Source: JAKOWB01 sp038363005 | Lineage (GTDB): Bacteria; Pseudomonadota; Alphaproteobacteria; Kiloniellales; JACOMY01 | Assembly (NCBI GenBank): GCA_038363005.1 | Contig: JBBQBI010000032.1 | Span: forward strand, 1 to 39,822 | Length of the DNA stretch: 39,822 bases | Direction of reading: 5' to 3' | In this document: positions 16,190-26,367 of the stretch, in pieces | Position numbering within the stretch: the first letter of the stretch is position 1 | How the letters are laid out: every line of letters begins with the position of its first letter | Translations under genes and position numbers: made by a program | Notes under the pieces: generated by a model | Databases searched by the model: none | What the model was told of the DNA's origin: nothing | The model's input: only the letters and a program-made list of their open reading frames with translations

Positions 16190-17578
16190 ATGTCCTGTTG
16201 TGGTCCCAAGGCCGGCGCGCTGCCGGCCGCAAGCTGCCCGGCGCCCAAGGCCGAGGAGCTGCCGGTGGTGGTGATCGGCGCCGGCCCGGTGGGCCTGGCC
16301 GCCGCGGTGGAGCTGCGGGCGCGCGGCCTGACGCCACTGGTGCTGGAGGCCGGCCCCAGCGTCGGCACGCACCTGCGCGACTGGGGCCACGTGCAGTTTT
16401 TCTCGCCCTGGGGTTTTTCGCTGCACCGACCCTCGGTGGCGCTGCTGCGCGCCAGCGGCTGGCAGGCGCCCGACGCCACGGCCTTTCCGACCGGCGAGGC
16501 GCTGGTCGCGGACTACCTGGCGCCGCTGGCGGCGCTGCCCGCGCTCCTGCCGCTGCTGCGCTTCGGCCAGCGTGTCACCGCGGTGGCGCGCCTGGGCAAC
16601 GGCAAGCTGCGCGACGCCGGGCGCGAGGCGCAGCCCTTCGAGGTGCGCACGCGGGACACCGAGGGCCATGAGCAGCGCATCCTGGCGCGCGCGGTGATCG
16701 ATGCCAGCGGCACCTGGAGCCGCCCCAACCCCGCCGGCGCCAGCGGCCTGCCGGCGCTGGGCGAGGGCGCCCATGCGGCGCAAATCAGCTACGCCATGCC
16801 CGATGTGCTGGGGCGCGAGCGGGCGCGCTTTGCCGGCCGCCGCGTCGCCGTGCTGGGTGGCGGGCATTCCGCCGCCGGCACCTTGCTCGACCTGGCGCGC
16901 CTGGCCGAACAGGTGCCGGGCACCGAGATCGTCTGGATCCTGCGGCGGCGCGATTTCTCCACGGTGTTCGGCAGCGCCAACGACCAGCTCTCCGAACGCG
17001 GCGCGCTGGGCCAGCGGCTGAAGGCGCTGAGCGAGAGCGGCCGGCTGCGACTGGTCGCGCCCTTCGCGCTCGACAGCATCGAGCGACAGGAGGGCCGCCT
17101 GCTGCTGCGCGACGCCGGCAGCCTGCAGACCGTGGTGGCCGACGAGCTGGTGGTGGCCACCGGCTTCCGTCCCGACCTCGCCATCCTGGGCGAGCTGCGC
17201 CTCGACCTCGATCCGGCACTGGACTGCCCGCGCGTGCTGGGGCCGCTGATCGATCCCAACATCCATAGCTGCGGCACGGTGCGCCCGCACGGCGCGCGCG
17301 AACTGCAGCAGCCAGAGGCCGGGTTTTTCCTGGCCGGCATGAAGTCCTATGGCCGGGCGCCGACCTTCCTGCTGATGACCGGCTACGAGCAGGTGCGCTC
17401 CATCGCCGCCTGGATCGCCGGCGACCAGGCCGCCGCCGACCGCGTCGAGCTGGAGCTGCCGGAAACCGGTGTCTGTAGCGGACCGGCGGAAGCCGAGACC
17501 GCGGCCGCTTGCTGCGCGCCCGCCGCAGGGAAGACCTGCGACGGAGCCGAGAGCCGGATCGTCGCGACCGTGGAATGA
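16190..17578 (+). CDS. FAD-dependent NAD(P)-binding oxidoreductase with cysteine-rich ends
   Basis: 462 residues, resembling the flavin monooxygenase / thioredoxin-reductase-like class. The FAD loop is VVVIGAGPVGLAAA (G30-x-G32-P33-x-G35), a second nucleotide loop is VAVLGGGHSAAGT, and VVATGFRPD and FFLAGMKSYG close the fold. Both ends carry cysteines: C3-C4 and C16 at the N-terminus, C429, C441-C442 and C450 at the C-terminus. This recalls soft-metal-binding or redox-relay tails. The chemistry is unknown; flavoproteins of this general kind (ArsO-like) occur in arsenic-resistance clusters. The start at 16190 has AAGGAG 7 bases upstream. It is flanked by a PadR regulator and an MFS transporter on the same strand. 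Confidence 0.82.
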   Translation: MSCCGPKAGALPAASCPAPKAEELPVVVIGAGPVGLAAAVELRARGLTPLVLEAGPSVGTHLRDWGHVQFFSPWGFSLHRPSVALLRASGWQAPDATAFPTGEALVADYLAPLAALPALLPLLRFGQRVTAVARLGNGKLRDAGREAQPFEVRTRDTEGHEQRILARAVIDASGTWSRPNPAGASGLPALGEGAHAAQISYAMPDVLGRERARFAGRRVAVLGGGHSAAGTLLDLARLAEQVPGTEIVWILRRRDFSTVFGSANDQLSERGALGQRLKALSESGRLRLVAPFALDSIERQEGRLLLRDAGSLQTVVADELVVATGFRPDLAILGELRLDLDPALDCPRVLGPLIDPNIHSCGTVRPHGARELQQPEAGFFLAGMKSYGRAPTFLLMTGYEQVRSIAAWIAGDQAAADRVELELPETGVCSGPAEAETAAACCAPAAGKTCDGAESRIVATVE

Positions 17579-17607
17579 TCGGCCGCCGATCTCTCCGCAC
17601 CTCTCCG

Positions 17608-17770
17608 CTCTCCCCATCGCGGGAGAGGGTGGCGGCGAAGCCGCCGGGTGAGGGGGGTCGGTGCGACTGCCGGGACCTGCGCCGGCTGCGAGGACTCCCG
17701 CTACCTTGAACGCCACAAGCGCCGTCACCGAACCCCCTCACCCCAACCCTCTCCCGCCAGGGGAGAGGGG
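17608..17770. repeat. Palindromic repeat pair spanning the flavoprotein-MFS junction
   Basis: GCGGGAGAGGG (17619-17629) is the exact reverse complement of 17747-17757, and GTGAGGGGGGTCGGTG (17648-17663) pairs with 17726-17741 with one mismatch. The element belongs to the same family as 7737-7870. The right arm is open in the MFS frame, and the candidate MFS starts (GTG 17661, TTG 17706) fall inside or between the arms. Confidence 0.7.
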
Positions 17771-18992
17771 GGAAACTGTTGGGGGAGCTGGGCGAAGCGG
17801 CCGCGCCGCCGCGCGTCGGCGCTTCGGTGTCGTCGCGCTGCTGGGTCTCATGACCATCCTGGCCTATGGCAGCAGCTACTACCTGCTGACGGTGCTGGCA
17901 CCGGCCATCGTGGCGGAGACCGGCTGGCCGCTGGCGCTGGTGGTCGGCGGGCTGTCGCTGGGGCTGCTGGTGTCCGGCCTGGCCGCGCCCTGGGTCGGGC
18001 GACGCATCGAGTCTTTCGGCGGCCGCGCCGTGCTACCCGTCGGCTGTGCTGTGCTGGCTGCCGGACTGGCGCTGCTGGGCGCGGCAGGCGCGCTCTGGCT
18101 CTATGCCCTGGCCTGGATGCTGCTGGGCCTCGGCATGGCGGCAACGTTCTATGACGCGGCCTTCGCCTCGCTTGGCCGGCAGTATGGCCTGCAGGCCCGC
18201 GCGCTCATCACGCTGCTGACGCTGTTCGGTGGCTTTGCCTCGACGATCTGTTGGCCGGTGAGCGCGCTGCTGGTCGAGGCGCTGGACTGGCGCGGCGCCT
18301 GCTTCGTCTATGCCGGCCTGCTGCTGGCGCTGGCCCTGCCGCTGCGGCTCTGCCTGGCGCCACCACCGCCGCATATCGAGCCGCCGCTCACGCCCGGCGC
18401 GACAGCATCACCGACAAGGCTCCAGCGCAGCCGTGTCTGGTTGCTGGTCGTGCTGGGCTTCTGCTTCGCGCTCTCGGCCACCATCAGCACGGTGCTCTCG
18501 GTGCATCTTGTGGCGCTGCTCGGCGCGCGCGAGGTTGCGCTGGCCGGCGCCGTGGCCTTCGGCACCTTGATCGGGCCCAGCCAGGTCGGTGGACGCCTGC
18601 TGGAATACCTGGTCGGGCGGCGCCTGAATCCGCTCTGGACCCTGCTGGCCTCGACCCTGCCGATGGCGCTTGGGCTCGGCCTGCTGGCGACCGGCTGGGG
18701 CTGGATCGCGCTGTCGCTGGTGCTCTACGGCGGCGGTGTCGGGGTGAAGTCGATCGCCGCCGGCACCGTGCCGCTGGTCCTGGTCGGCCCGCGCGGCTAC
18801 GCCATCGTCATGGGTCGCCTGGCGGCGCCCAGCCTGGTGGTGCAGGCGCTGGCGCCGATCGGCGCGGCGCAGTTCCTGGAAGGAAACACCAGCGGTGGCA
18901 ACGCGCTGCTGTGGATCCTCGCCGGCGCGGCGCTGCTCAACCTGCTACTGTCGGTGGGTGTGGTGGTGGCGGGGTTGAGAGGGAGGCGCTAG
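17661..18992 (+). CDS. MFS-family transporter
   Basis: Up to 443 residues with about 12 hydrophobic helices from residue 55 onward. The first is FGVVALLGLMTILAYGSSYYLL-like, and the loop after helix 2 has VGRRIESFGGR, in the position of the MFS motif. It should be a proton-coupled exporter or importer in the inner membrane; the substrate is not evident. The 5' end is uncertain: GTG 17661, TTG 17706 and ATG 17850 (inside helix 1) are the options. The first two would make the N-terminus include repeat-encoded residues (TEPPHPNPLPPGERG). It follows the flavoprotein on the same strand, and an efflux role in the PadR group is inferred. It ends in a CTAG shared with dnaJ. Confidence 0.82.
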   Translation: MRLPGPAPAARTPATLNATSAVTEPPHPNPLPPGERGETVGGAGRSGRAAARRRFGVVALLGLMTILAYGSSYYLLTVLAPAIVAETGWPLALVVGGLSLGLLVSGLAAPWVGRRIESFGGRAVLPVGCAVLAAGLALLGAAGALWLYALAWMLLGLGMAATFYDAAFASLGRQYGLQARALITLLTLFGGFASTICWPVSALLVEALDWRGACFVYAGLLLALALPLRLCLAPPPPHIEPPLTPGATASPTRLQRSRVWLLVVLGFCFALSATISTVLSVHLVALLGAREVALAGAVAFGTLIGPSQVGGRLLEYLVGRRLNPLWTLLASTLPMALGLGLLATGWGWIALSLVLYGGGVGVKSIAAGTVPLVLVGPRGYAIVMGRLAAPSLVVQALAPIGAAQFLEGNTSGGNALLWILAGAALLNLLLSVGVVVAGLRGRR

Positions 18993-20125
18993 CCCTTCAA
19001 ACCGTCGAAGAAGTCCTTCACGCGGGCGAAGAAGCTGGCGCTTTCCGGGCTGTTGCCCTCGGGGTCGCCGGCGGCCTCGAACTGCTTCAGCAGGTCCTTC
19101 TGCTTCTTGCTGAGCTTGACCGGCGTTTCCACCGCCACCTCGACATAGAGGTCGCCGCGGTCGCGCGCCCGCAGCACGCTCATGCCCTTGCCGCGCAGGC
19201 GGAAGCGGTGGCCCGACTGCGTGCCCTCGGGGATGGTGATCTTCACCCGCCCGCCGTCGATCGCCGGCACCTCGATGGCACCGGCCAGCACCGCCGTCAC
19301 CATGGCGATCGGCACCTGGCAGTAGAGGTCGGCGCCCTCGCGCTGGAACAGGCGGTGCGGCTGCACCGACAGGAAGATGTAGAGATCGCCCGGCGGCGCG
19401 CCGCGCAGCCCGGCCTCGCCCTCGGCCGCCAAGCGGATGCGGGTGCCGTCTTCGACGCCGGCCGGGATGTTGACCTGCAGGGTCTTTTCCTTGTGCACCC
19501 GGCCCTCGCCGCGGCAGGCGCGGCAGGGCTTGTCGATGGTGCGGCCCTGGCCGGCGCAGGTCGGGCAGGCGCGCTCCACGGTGAAGAAGCCCTGGCTGGA
19601 GCGCACGCGGCCACGGCCGCTGCAGGTCGGACAGGTGACCGGGCTGGAGCCGGGCTCGGCGCCGCTGCCGTGGCAGGTATCGCAGGCCGCGGTGCCGGGC
19701 ACGCGGATCGTCGCCTGCTTGCCGGCGAAGGCCTCTTCCAGGCTGATGGTCATGTTGTAGCGCAGGTCGCTGCCGTGCGCCTCGGTGCGGCCGCCGGCAC
19801 GGCCGGACACATCGCCGAACATCTGGTCGAAGATGTCGGCGAAGGCGCCGAAGCCGGCTCCGCCGCCGCGCGCCCGCTGGCCGGCCCCGCCACCGGCGCC
19901 GTTCTCGAAGGCCTGCGCGCCGAAGCGGTCGTACATGGCGCGCTTCTCGGCGTCCTTCAGGATGTCGTAGGCGTGGTTGATTTCCTTGAAGCGGTGCTCG
20001 GCCTCGGCATTGCCGGGATTGCGGTCGGGATGCAGCTCGAGCGCGAGCTTGCGATAAGCCTTCTTCATATCCTCGGGCGAGGCGTCCCGAGCGACGCCGA
20101 GGAGCTGGTAAAAATCTTTAGCCAT
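18989..20125 (-). CDS. dnaJ: Co-chaperone DnaJ (Hsp40)
   Basis: A 378-residue class I J-protein. The J domain (1-70) has the HPD motif at 32-34. A Gly-rich linker follows (about 75-95), then the zinc-finger domain with all four CxxCxGxG repeats (CDTCHGSG, CPTCSGRG, CPTCAGQG, CRACRGEG), then the C-terminal substrate-binding domains. It stimulates DnaK ATPase and delivers unfolded clients. It lies 82 bases downstream of dnaK in the same direction and is probably transcribed with it from the RpoH-type promoter. The short C-terminal tail SFFARVKDFFDGLKG is usual in alphaproteobacterial DnaJ. Its stop overlaps that of the convergent MFS gene. Confidence 0.96.
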   Translation of the reverse strand: MAKDFYQLLGVARDASPEDMKKAYRKLALELHPDRNPGNAEAEHRFKEINHAYDILKDAEKRAMYDRFGAQAFENGAGGGAGQRARGGGAGFGAFADIFDQMFGDVSGRAGGRTEAHGSDLRYNMTISLEEAFAGKQATIRVPGTAACDTCHGSGAEPGSSPVTCPTCSGRGRVRSSQGFFTVERACPTCAGQGRTIDKPCRACRGEGRVHKEKTLQVNIPAGVEDGTRIRLAAEGEAGLRGAPPGDLYIFLSVQPHRLFQREGADLYCQVPIAMVTAVLAGAIEVPAIDGGRVKITIPEGTQSGHRFRLRGKGMSVLRARDRGDLYVEVAVETPVKLSKKQKDLLKQFEAAGDPEGNSPESASFFARVKDFFDGLKG

Positions 20126-20207
20126 GAGGTGCCCCGATCAGCCTTCGGGCCGCAGCATGGCAGAACCCCGAAGGTCCCGACAGCCGCGGCCCGAATGCCG
20201 ATTTAAA

Positions 20208-22124
<1,917 letters not shown>

Positions 22125-22249
22125 GCCTTAGCTCCTTCTTGGGCAGCCCGTCTTGCCGGCCTTCGGAAAGCACCGGACCCAGGGCCCCGTGATGACGGAT
22201 TGACGCCACCCGCCAGGATTCAGGGGGGAAAGCGTCGGTCCGAGTGGCT

Positions 22250-22277
22250 ATATAAGCAACCAGGGGCCGGCTGCAAG
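22250..22277 (-). promoter_or_regulatory. RpoH (sigma-32) type promoter of dnaK-dnaJ
   Basis: Read on the - strand, CTTG (22277-22274) is followed after 17 bases by CTTATAT (22256-22250). This matches the alphaproteobacterial RpoH consensus CTTG-N17/18-CYTATNT exactly. Transcription would start near 22243, leaving an untranslated leader of roughly 120 bases before the dnaK ATG. No CIRCE inverted repeat (as upstream of groESL) is visible here. Confidence 0.78.
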
Positions 22278-22374
22278 CCGCGACATAGCCGGCCAGCCCC
22301 CCAAAAGTCGCCTTTCAGGACCGCTTTTTCTGGATTCCGGGTCGCTTCGGGCCAAACCGCGTCAGGACGCTGCC

Positions 22375-22641
22375 ATGCCGCTCTATCGCCAGACCCCGCC
22401 CTTGCCGGACGAGCCGATCTTCCGCTGGATTCTCTATGTGCTGGTGGGCAGCACCGTGATGGCGACCTTCATCGCCATCGGCGCCGACTACGCCTGGGGC
22501 CAGCCGCTGCTGGCCCGGGTGGCCGGCTGGTCGGCCATCACCACGGGCCTGCTCTACCTGGTGTTCCGCTGGCTGGGCGCGCGCGAGGCGGCAAAGCGGG
22601 CGGGAGCGGCGCCCCCGCCCGGTGACGAAGACGCCGCCTAG
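22375..22641 (+). CDS. Small two-helix membrane protein, unknown (88 aa)
   Basis: Two hydrophobic helices (about residues 17-37, WILYVLVGSTVMATFIAIGA, and 50-67) are flanked by a proline-rich N-terminus and a basic, then alanine/proline-rich C-terminus. No family is recognised. AGGA lies 8 bases before the ATG. It is divergent from dnaK and convergent with the first RTX gene, sharing a CTAG at the stops. Confidence 0.65.
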   Translation: MPLYRQTPPLPDEPIFRWILYVLVGSTVMATFIAIGADYAWGQPLLARVAGWSAITTGLLYLVFRWLGAREAAKRAGAAPPPGDEDAA

Positions 22642-24029
22642 CCGGAGATGGCCCAGAAATCGAGGCCCTGCAGGTCCTCGGGGTGATCAGTGCGGATCAG
22701 CATGACGCGCTCGAAGGACTCGCCGTTGGCCCGGCCGTCGTGGTCGACCTCGACCGAGGCGAAGGACTGCCCGTTGATCACCACCGCGGTGGTCTGCAGG
22801 TAGCCGTAGCCCACCAGGTCCTCGACATTCACCTTGCCCAGGTCGGCGGTCAGGTCGATGCGGTCGCCTTCCATGAAGTTGAAGTCCATCACCCGGTCGA
22901 CGCCCTGGGCGTACTGCCCGTCGGCGACGAAGCTGTCGCGTCCGGCACCGCCGTAGAGGCGGTCGATGCCGGCGCCGCCGATCAGCACGTCCTCGCCATT
23001 GCCGCCATAGAGCCAGTCGGTGCTGCTGCCGCCAGAGAGCACATCGTTGCCGTCGTCGCCGCGCATATAGTCGCTGCCGGACCCGCCCTCCAGGCGATCG
23101 CGCCCGGCACCGCCGGCCACATCGTCATCGCCCAGGCCGCCATAGCCAAAGTCGTCGCCGGCACCGCCACGGATCACATCGTCACCAACGTCGCCGTTGA
23201 GGTACTGGGTGCCGGCGCCGCCCTGCAGGTCGTCGTTGCCGGCGCCGCCGAAGAGGTAGCCTTCGCCCTCGAGCGCCAGGTGGTCGTCACCGTTGCCGCC
23301 GGACAGAAAGCCGCCGAGTGGGCCGTCAGTGGGGGCCACGATGGCCGCCAAGTCGTCGTTGCCGCTGCCGCCGAAGAGATAGACGCCGCCATGCAGGTCG
23401 GACATTCCGGACAGGTCAACCCGCGCGACATCATCGCCGGCGTTGCCATAGAAGGTCGTCTCGAAGAACTCGCCCCCGCCCCCCGGAAAGGACGGGGCGA
23501 TCTCCAGGCGGTCATTGCCGTCACCGCCCCGGGCCGCGATGCCGCCGTTGTGGTTGACGATGATATCGTCGCCGGCGTCGCCGTAAACCTGGACCGAGGG
23601 CTGGCCCAGTGTGATTCCAGCGCCATCGCCGACCACCTCGATACGGTCGTCGCCTGCGCCGCCATCCAGCACGGCCCGTCCGCCGCCGCCCTGCAGCAGA
23701 TCCTGCCCATTGCCGCCATAGAGCAGGTCGCCTGTCTGTCCGATCAGTGTGTCGTCGCCGTCGAGACCGTAGAGCGTCTCGATCACCGCGAGCTGGGTGG
23801 CGATGAGGATGTCGTCGCCCTCGCTGCCGATGATCACCGGGCTGCCCGCGGCCTTGTCACTGCCAATGGTGGCGACGCTGTCCTGCTGAGCCGGCTCCTG
23901 CTGGACTGGATCGGCGACGGCGCTGACAGTCACCAGGTCGACAGTCGCTGCGGCATTGCGCGCCGGACCGCCGTTGGTACCGTCCAGAGAGCCATCGAGT
24001 CCGCTCGTGAGCACACGGTTCTTCGCCAT
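22638..24029 (-). CDS. RTX calcium-binding repeat protein, putative type I secretion substrate
   Basis: 463 residues. An N-terminal low-complexity segment (about 1-70) is followed by about 18 RTX nonapeptide-like units of the GGxGxDxUx kind (for example LYGGNGQDLLQGGGGRAVLDGG) and a C-terminal target-like domain from about residue 365 (GRDSFVADGQYAQG...VMDFNFMEGDRIDLT). Such proteins bind calcium after export by a type I ABC system; none is encoded here. The frame is open to 24104, but the ATG at 24029 has GGGGGA upstream and gives a plain MAKNRVLTSG start. No enzymatic domain is visible, so it may be an adhesin or surface-layer-like protein. A second RTX gene lies upstream in the same direction. 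Confidence 0.85.
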   Translation of the reverse strand: MAKNRVLTSGLDGSLDGTNGGPARNAAATVDLVTVSAVADPVQQEPAQQDSVATIGSDKAAGSPVIIGSEGDDILIATQLAVIETLYGLDGDDTLIGQTGDLLYGGNGQDLLQGGGGRAVLDGGAGDDRIEVVGDGAGITLGQPSVQVYGDAGDDIIVNHNGGIAARGGDGNDRLEIAPSFPGGGGEFFETTFYGNAGDDVARVDLSGMSDLHGGVYLFGGSGNDDLAAIVAPTDGPLGGFLSGGNGDDHLALEGEGYLFGGAGNDDLQGGAGTQYLNGDVGDDVIRGGAGDDFGYGGLGDDDVAGGAGRDRLEGGSGSDYMRGDDGNDVLSGGSSTDWLYGGNGEDVLIGGAGIDRLYGGAGRDSFVADGQYAQGVDRVMDFNFMEGDRIDLTADLGKVNVEDLVGYGYLQTTAVVINGQSFASVEVDHDGRANGESFERVMLIRTDHPEDLQGLDFWAISG

Positions 24030-24233
24030 TGCCGTCCCCCGATTTCCAATTGCACTCCGTGAGGCAAACAGTCCCGACCGTTGCTGTGGTCGTTCATCCG
24101 CCAAAGCCAGGCGATCTTCTTCCCCAGGTCAGGATGTCGACGGCAGGAGGAGGTGTCGCCCCTATATTCTTAGGCAGCGATCAGGCCGGACGGCGCGGCG
24201 CCGCCACGGGCCTCAGAGTCAGGGGCCTCGGAG
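24030..24233. other. Intergenic space between two RTX genes with a duplicated stop region
   Basis: No gene is seen. A 14-base unit (GGGCCTCAGAGTCA, 24208-24221) is repeated after one spacer base with a single change (24223-24236). The second copy contains the stop codon of the upstream RTX frame, so the TGACTC-containing stop region has been tandemly duplicated. A moderately AT-rich patch (around 24160-24175) could hold the promoter of the downstream RTX gene. Confidence 0.4.
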
Positions 24234-25496
24234 TCAGGTGTAGTCGAAGAGCTCGTAGCCGCTGAGGCAGGCGACCGTCTGGCCGTGTAAGATCAGCAGG
24301 CGCTCGTACTCGTCGCCGCCACCGTTGGCATCGATCTCGACCGCCACCGCCGACTCACCGTTTTCCATGGTGATATCGACCAGACGCGCGAAGCCCTCGG
24401 CGAAGGGATCCTTAGCGACCTGCTGGTTGGTGACCAAGGCGATATCGATGAAGTCGCCATCGGCGGTCGACAAATCGAGCCAATGGTCGGCGTCGCCTTT
24501 CGGATCGGTCAGCACGGCAACGTCGTGATCCGCGCCGCCGACGAAACTGTCGATGCCGGTTGAGTTCCAAAAATGGTCGGTGCCGTCACCGCCGTAGTAG
24601 AGATCGTCCTGGCCGCCGCCGATGAAGATATCGTGACCGCTGCCACCGTAGGCGAGCTGTTTGGCATCTACATTGTGGTATCCGCCAATGTGGTCGTTGC
24701 CAGATCCGCCGTAGCTCTCCAGCAGGCCGACCGCTCCAGCGTCGCTCCCAATATGGTCCTCGCCATCGCCGCCGAAGAACAGGTCATTGCCGCCGCCCCG
24801 CATGACGAGAACGTCATCGCCGTCCTCGCCGAAGGCCGTGTCGTTGCCATCGCCCGTCACAATGGCATCCCTGCCGCTGCCGCCCCAGCTCACGTCATCG
24901 CCACCGCCATCCGCCAGATAGTCGGCCCCTGTGCCCCCATAGAGTAGGTCGCGCCCCGCGCCGCCGGTGAGATCGTCATCGCCTATTCCGCCTTGGGCGA
25001 CGCCACCACCAGCCCCCAGCAAGAGTGCGTCGTCACCGGCGCCGCCCTCCAGGCGGACGTGCAGCTGGCCGCTGCCACGCGCATCGATCAGATTGTCCAG
25101 ATCGTTGCCAATGACATGGTTGGTCTTGCCGGCCAGGATCGCTTCTTCGATACCCCCCGCCATCCGGTAGGCCACGTCGGGCAGCGGGCCACCGCCAACG
25201 CCGTTGCTTTCCTGCAAGTTGACGATGACCCGGTCGTAACCTTCCCCAGCGGCCTCGCGAATCACGTCACCGATGGTATCGACGACATAGGTGTCGTTGC
25301 CCCGACCGCCAGCCATGAAGTCGGATCCGGCGCCACCATCGAGCCAATCGGCGCCATCCCCGGCATAGAGCCAATCGTTGCCGCCGAGACCCATGAGGCT
25401 GTCGGCGCCGCTGCTGCCCACCAGCGTGTCGCTGGCACTGGTGCCGACCAGCGTTTATATCGTGCTGCGAAACCGCGCCTTCAGTTCACTTGCCAT
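24234..25496 (-). pseudogene. RTX calcium-binding repeat gene interrupted by an in-frame TAA at codon 14
   Basis: The intact 395-codon stretch (25421-24234) is an RTX protein with about 15 GGxGxDxUx-like units and a C-terminal domain resembling the other RTX gene (DSFVGGADHDVAVL, DGDFIDIALV, DEYERLLIL). Its only in-frame starts, GTG 25421 and ATG later, lack a ribosome-binding site. In the same frame, the ATG at 25496 has AGGAGG 10 bases upstream and encodes MASELKARFRSTI, then TAA (25457-25455), then TLVGTSASDTLVG, which is normal RTX sequence. A single CAA-to-TAA change would explain this. Either the gene is silenced by nonsense mutation or there is internal initiation or readthrough. Confidence 0.75.
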
Positions 25497-25572
25497 GGCC
25501 GCCGAGCCTCCTGACACTATGAGCCGGCGATCACTGTAGCTTCGGGACTTCGACGGCCGACAGTAAAAATCA

Positions 25573-26235
25573 ATGAAAACAATATCTTATGCAGGTTCTC
25601 CAACCGCGCAAGCGACTCCCTCGGGCTTGGCGCTGCATCCGGGCCAGCTGTCGCCCAGGCTGCAAGGCGAATTGGTACAAACGGTTCTCGACTGTCTGGT
25701 CGCGGCGCCGCTGTTCCGGCCCTGCATGCCAGGTGACGGACGCCCCTTCAGCGTGCGCATGACCAACTGTGGTCCGCTCGGCTGGGTCAGCGACCGCGAC
25801 GGCTATCGCTACCAGGCAGGCCACCCGGAAACCGGCCGGCCCTGGCCGCCGATTCCACCGGCGCTGCTGGCGCTGTGGGACAGCCTGACCGGCTATCCGG
25901 CGCCACCGGAGGCCTGCCTGGTGAACCACTACGAAGCCACCGCGCGCATGGGCCTGCACCAGGACCGCGACGAGGCCGCGCTGGACGCGCCGGTGCTGTC
26001 GGTCTCGCTCGGCGACACCGCGGTGTTTCGCGTCGGCGGCACCCGGCGGCGCGACCCCACGCGCTCGCTGCGCCTGGCCAGCGGCGACGTGGTGCTGCTG
26101 GCCGGCGCCGCGCGCCTGGCCTTCCACGGCATCGACCGCATCCTGACAGGCAGCAGCCGGCTGCTGGACGGCACACCGCTGGGCGGCGGCCGGCTGAACC
26201 TGACATTGCGCCGGGTCACCCGTCCGGCCGTCTGA
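25573..26235 (+). CDS. alkB: DNA oxidative demethylase AlkB
   Basis: A 220-residue 2OG-Fe(II) dioxygenase that repairs 1-methyladenine and 3-methylcytosine in DNA. The N118-x-Y120 of VNHYEATARMGLHQD, the metal triad H129, D131 and H185 (AFHGIDRI), and the C-terminal RLNLTLRRV arginines that hold 2-oxoglutarate are all present. Length matches E. coli AlkB. The first ATG of the frame is used; no strong ribosome-binding site is visible. It is divergent from the interrupted RTX gene with 76 bases between starts. No Ada or other repair gene adjoins it. Confidence 0.92.
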   Translation: MKTISYAGSPTAQATPSGLALHPGQLSPRLQGELVQTVLDCLVAAPLFRPCMPGDGRPFSVRMTNCGPLGWVSDRDGYRYQAGHPETGRPWPPIPPALLALWDSLTGYPAPPEACLVNHYEATARMGLHQDRDEAALDAPVLSVSLGDTAVFRVGGTRRRDPTRSLRLASGDVVLLAGAARLAFHGIDRILTGSSRLLDGTPLGGGRLNLTLRRVTRPAV

Positions 26236-26367
26236 GCGCGGCGGGTCAAAGTCGCCGGCCGGCTTTGTCGCGCCTGCCGGGGAGGAATGGCGCCGCGCCG
26301 CGCTATCACCCGGCAGGACGCTCTCCGCCATCGGGTGCGTCGACCACAGCCGCGAGGCATTGCGCCC

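Noticed and set aside
18251..20206. Long + strand frame crossing the MFS 3' end and dnaJ antisense
   Set aside because: It overlaps two firm genes in other frames and shows no domain.
24234..25496. Programmed stop-codon readthrough or recoding of the RTX TAA
   Set aside because: The stop is TAA, the least readthrough-prone, with no recoding structure that I can see. Nonsense mutation, sequence error or internal initiation is simpler.
22683..25514. Tandem short repeats that could be mistaken for a CRISPR array or minisatellite
   Set aside because: They are codon-level RTX nonapeptide repeats on the - strand. Units are 27 bases without constant spacers and vary as coding sequence does.
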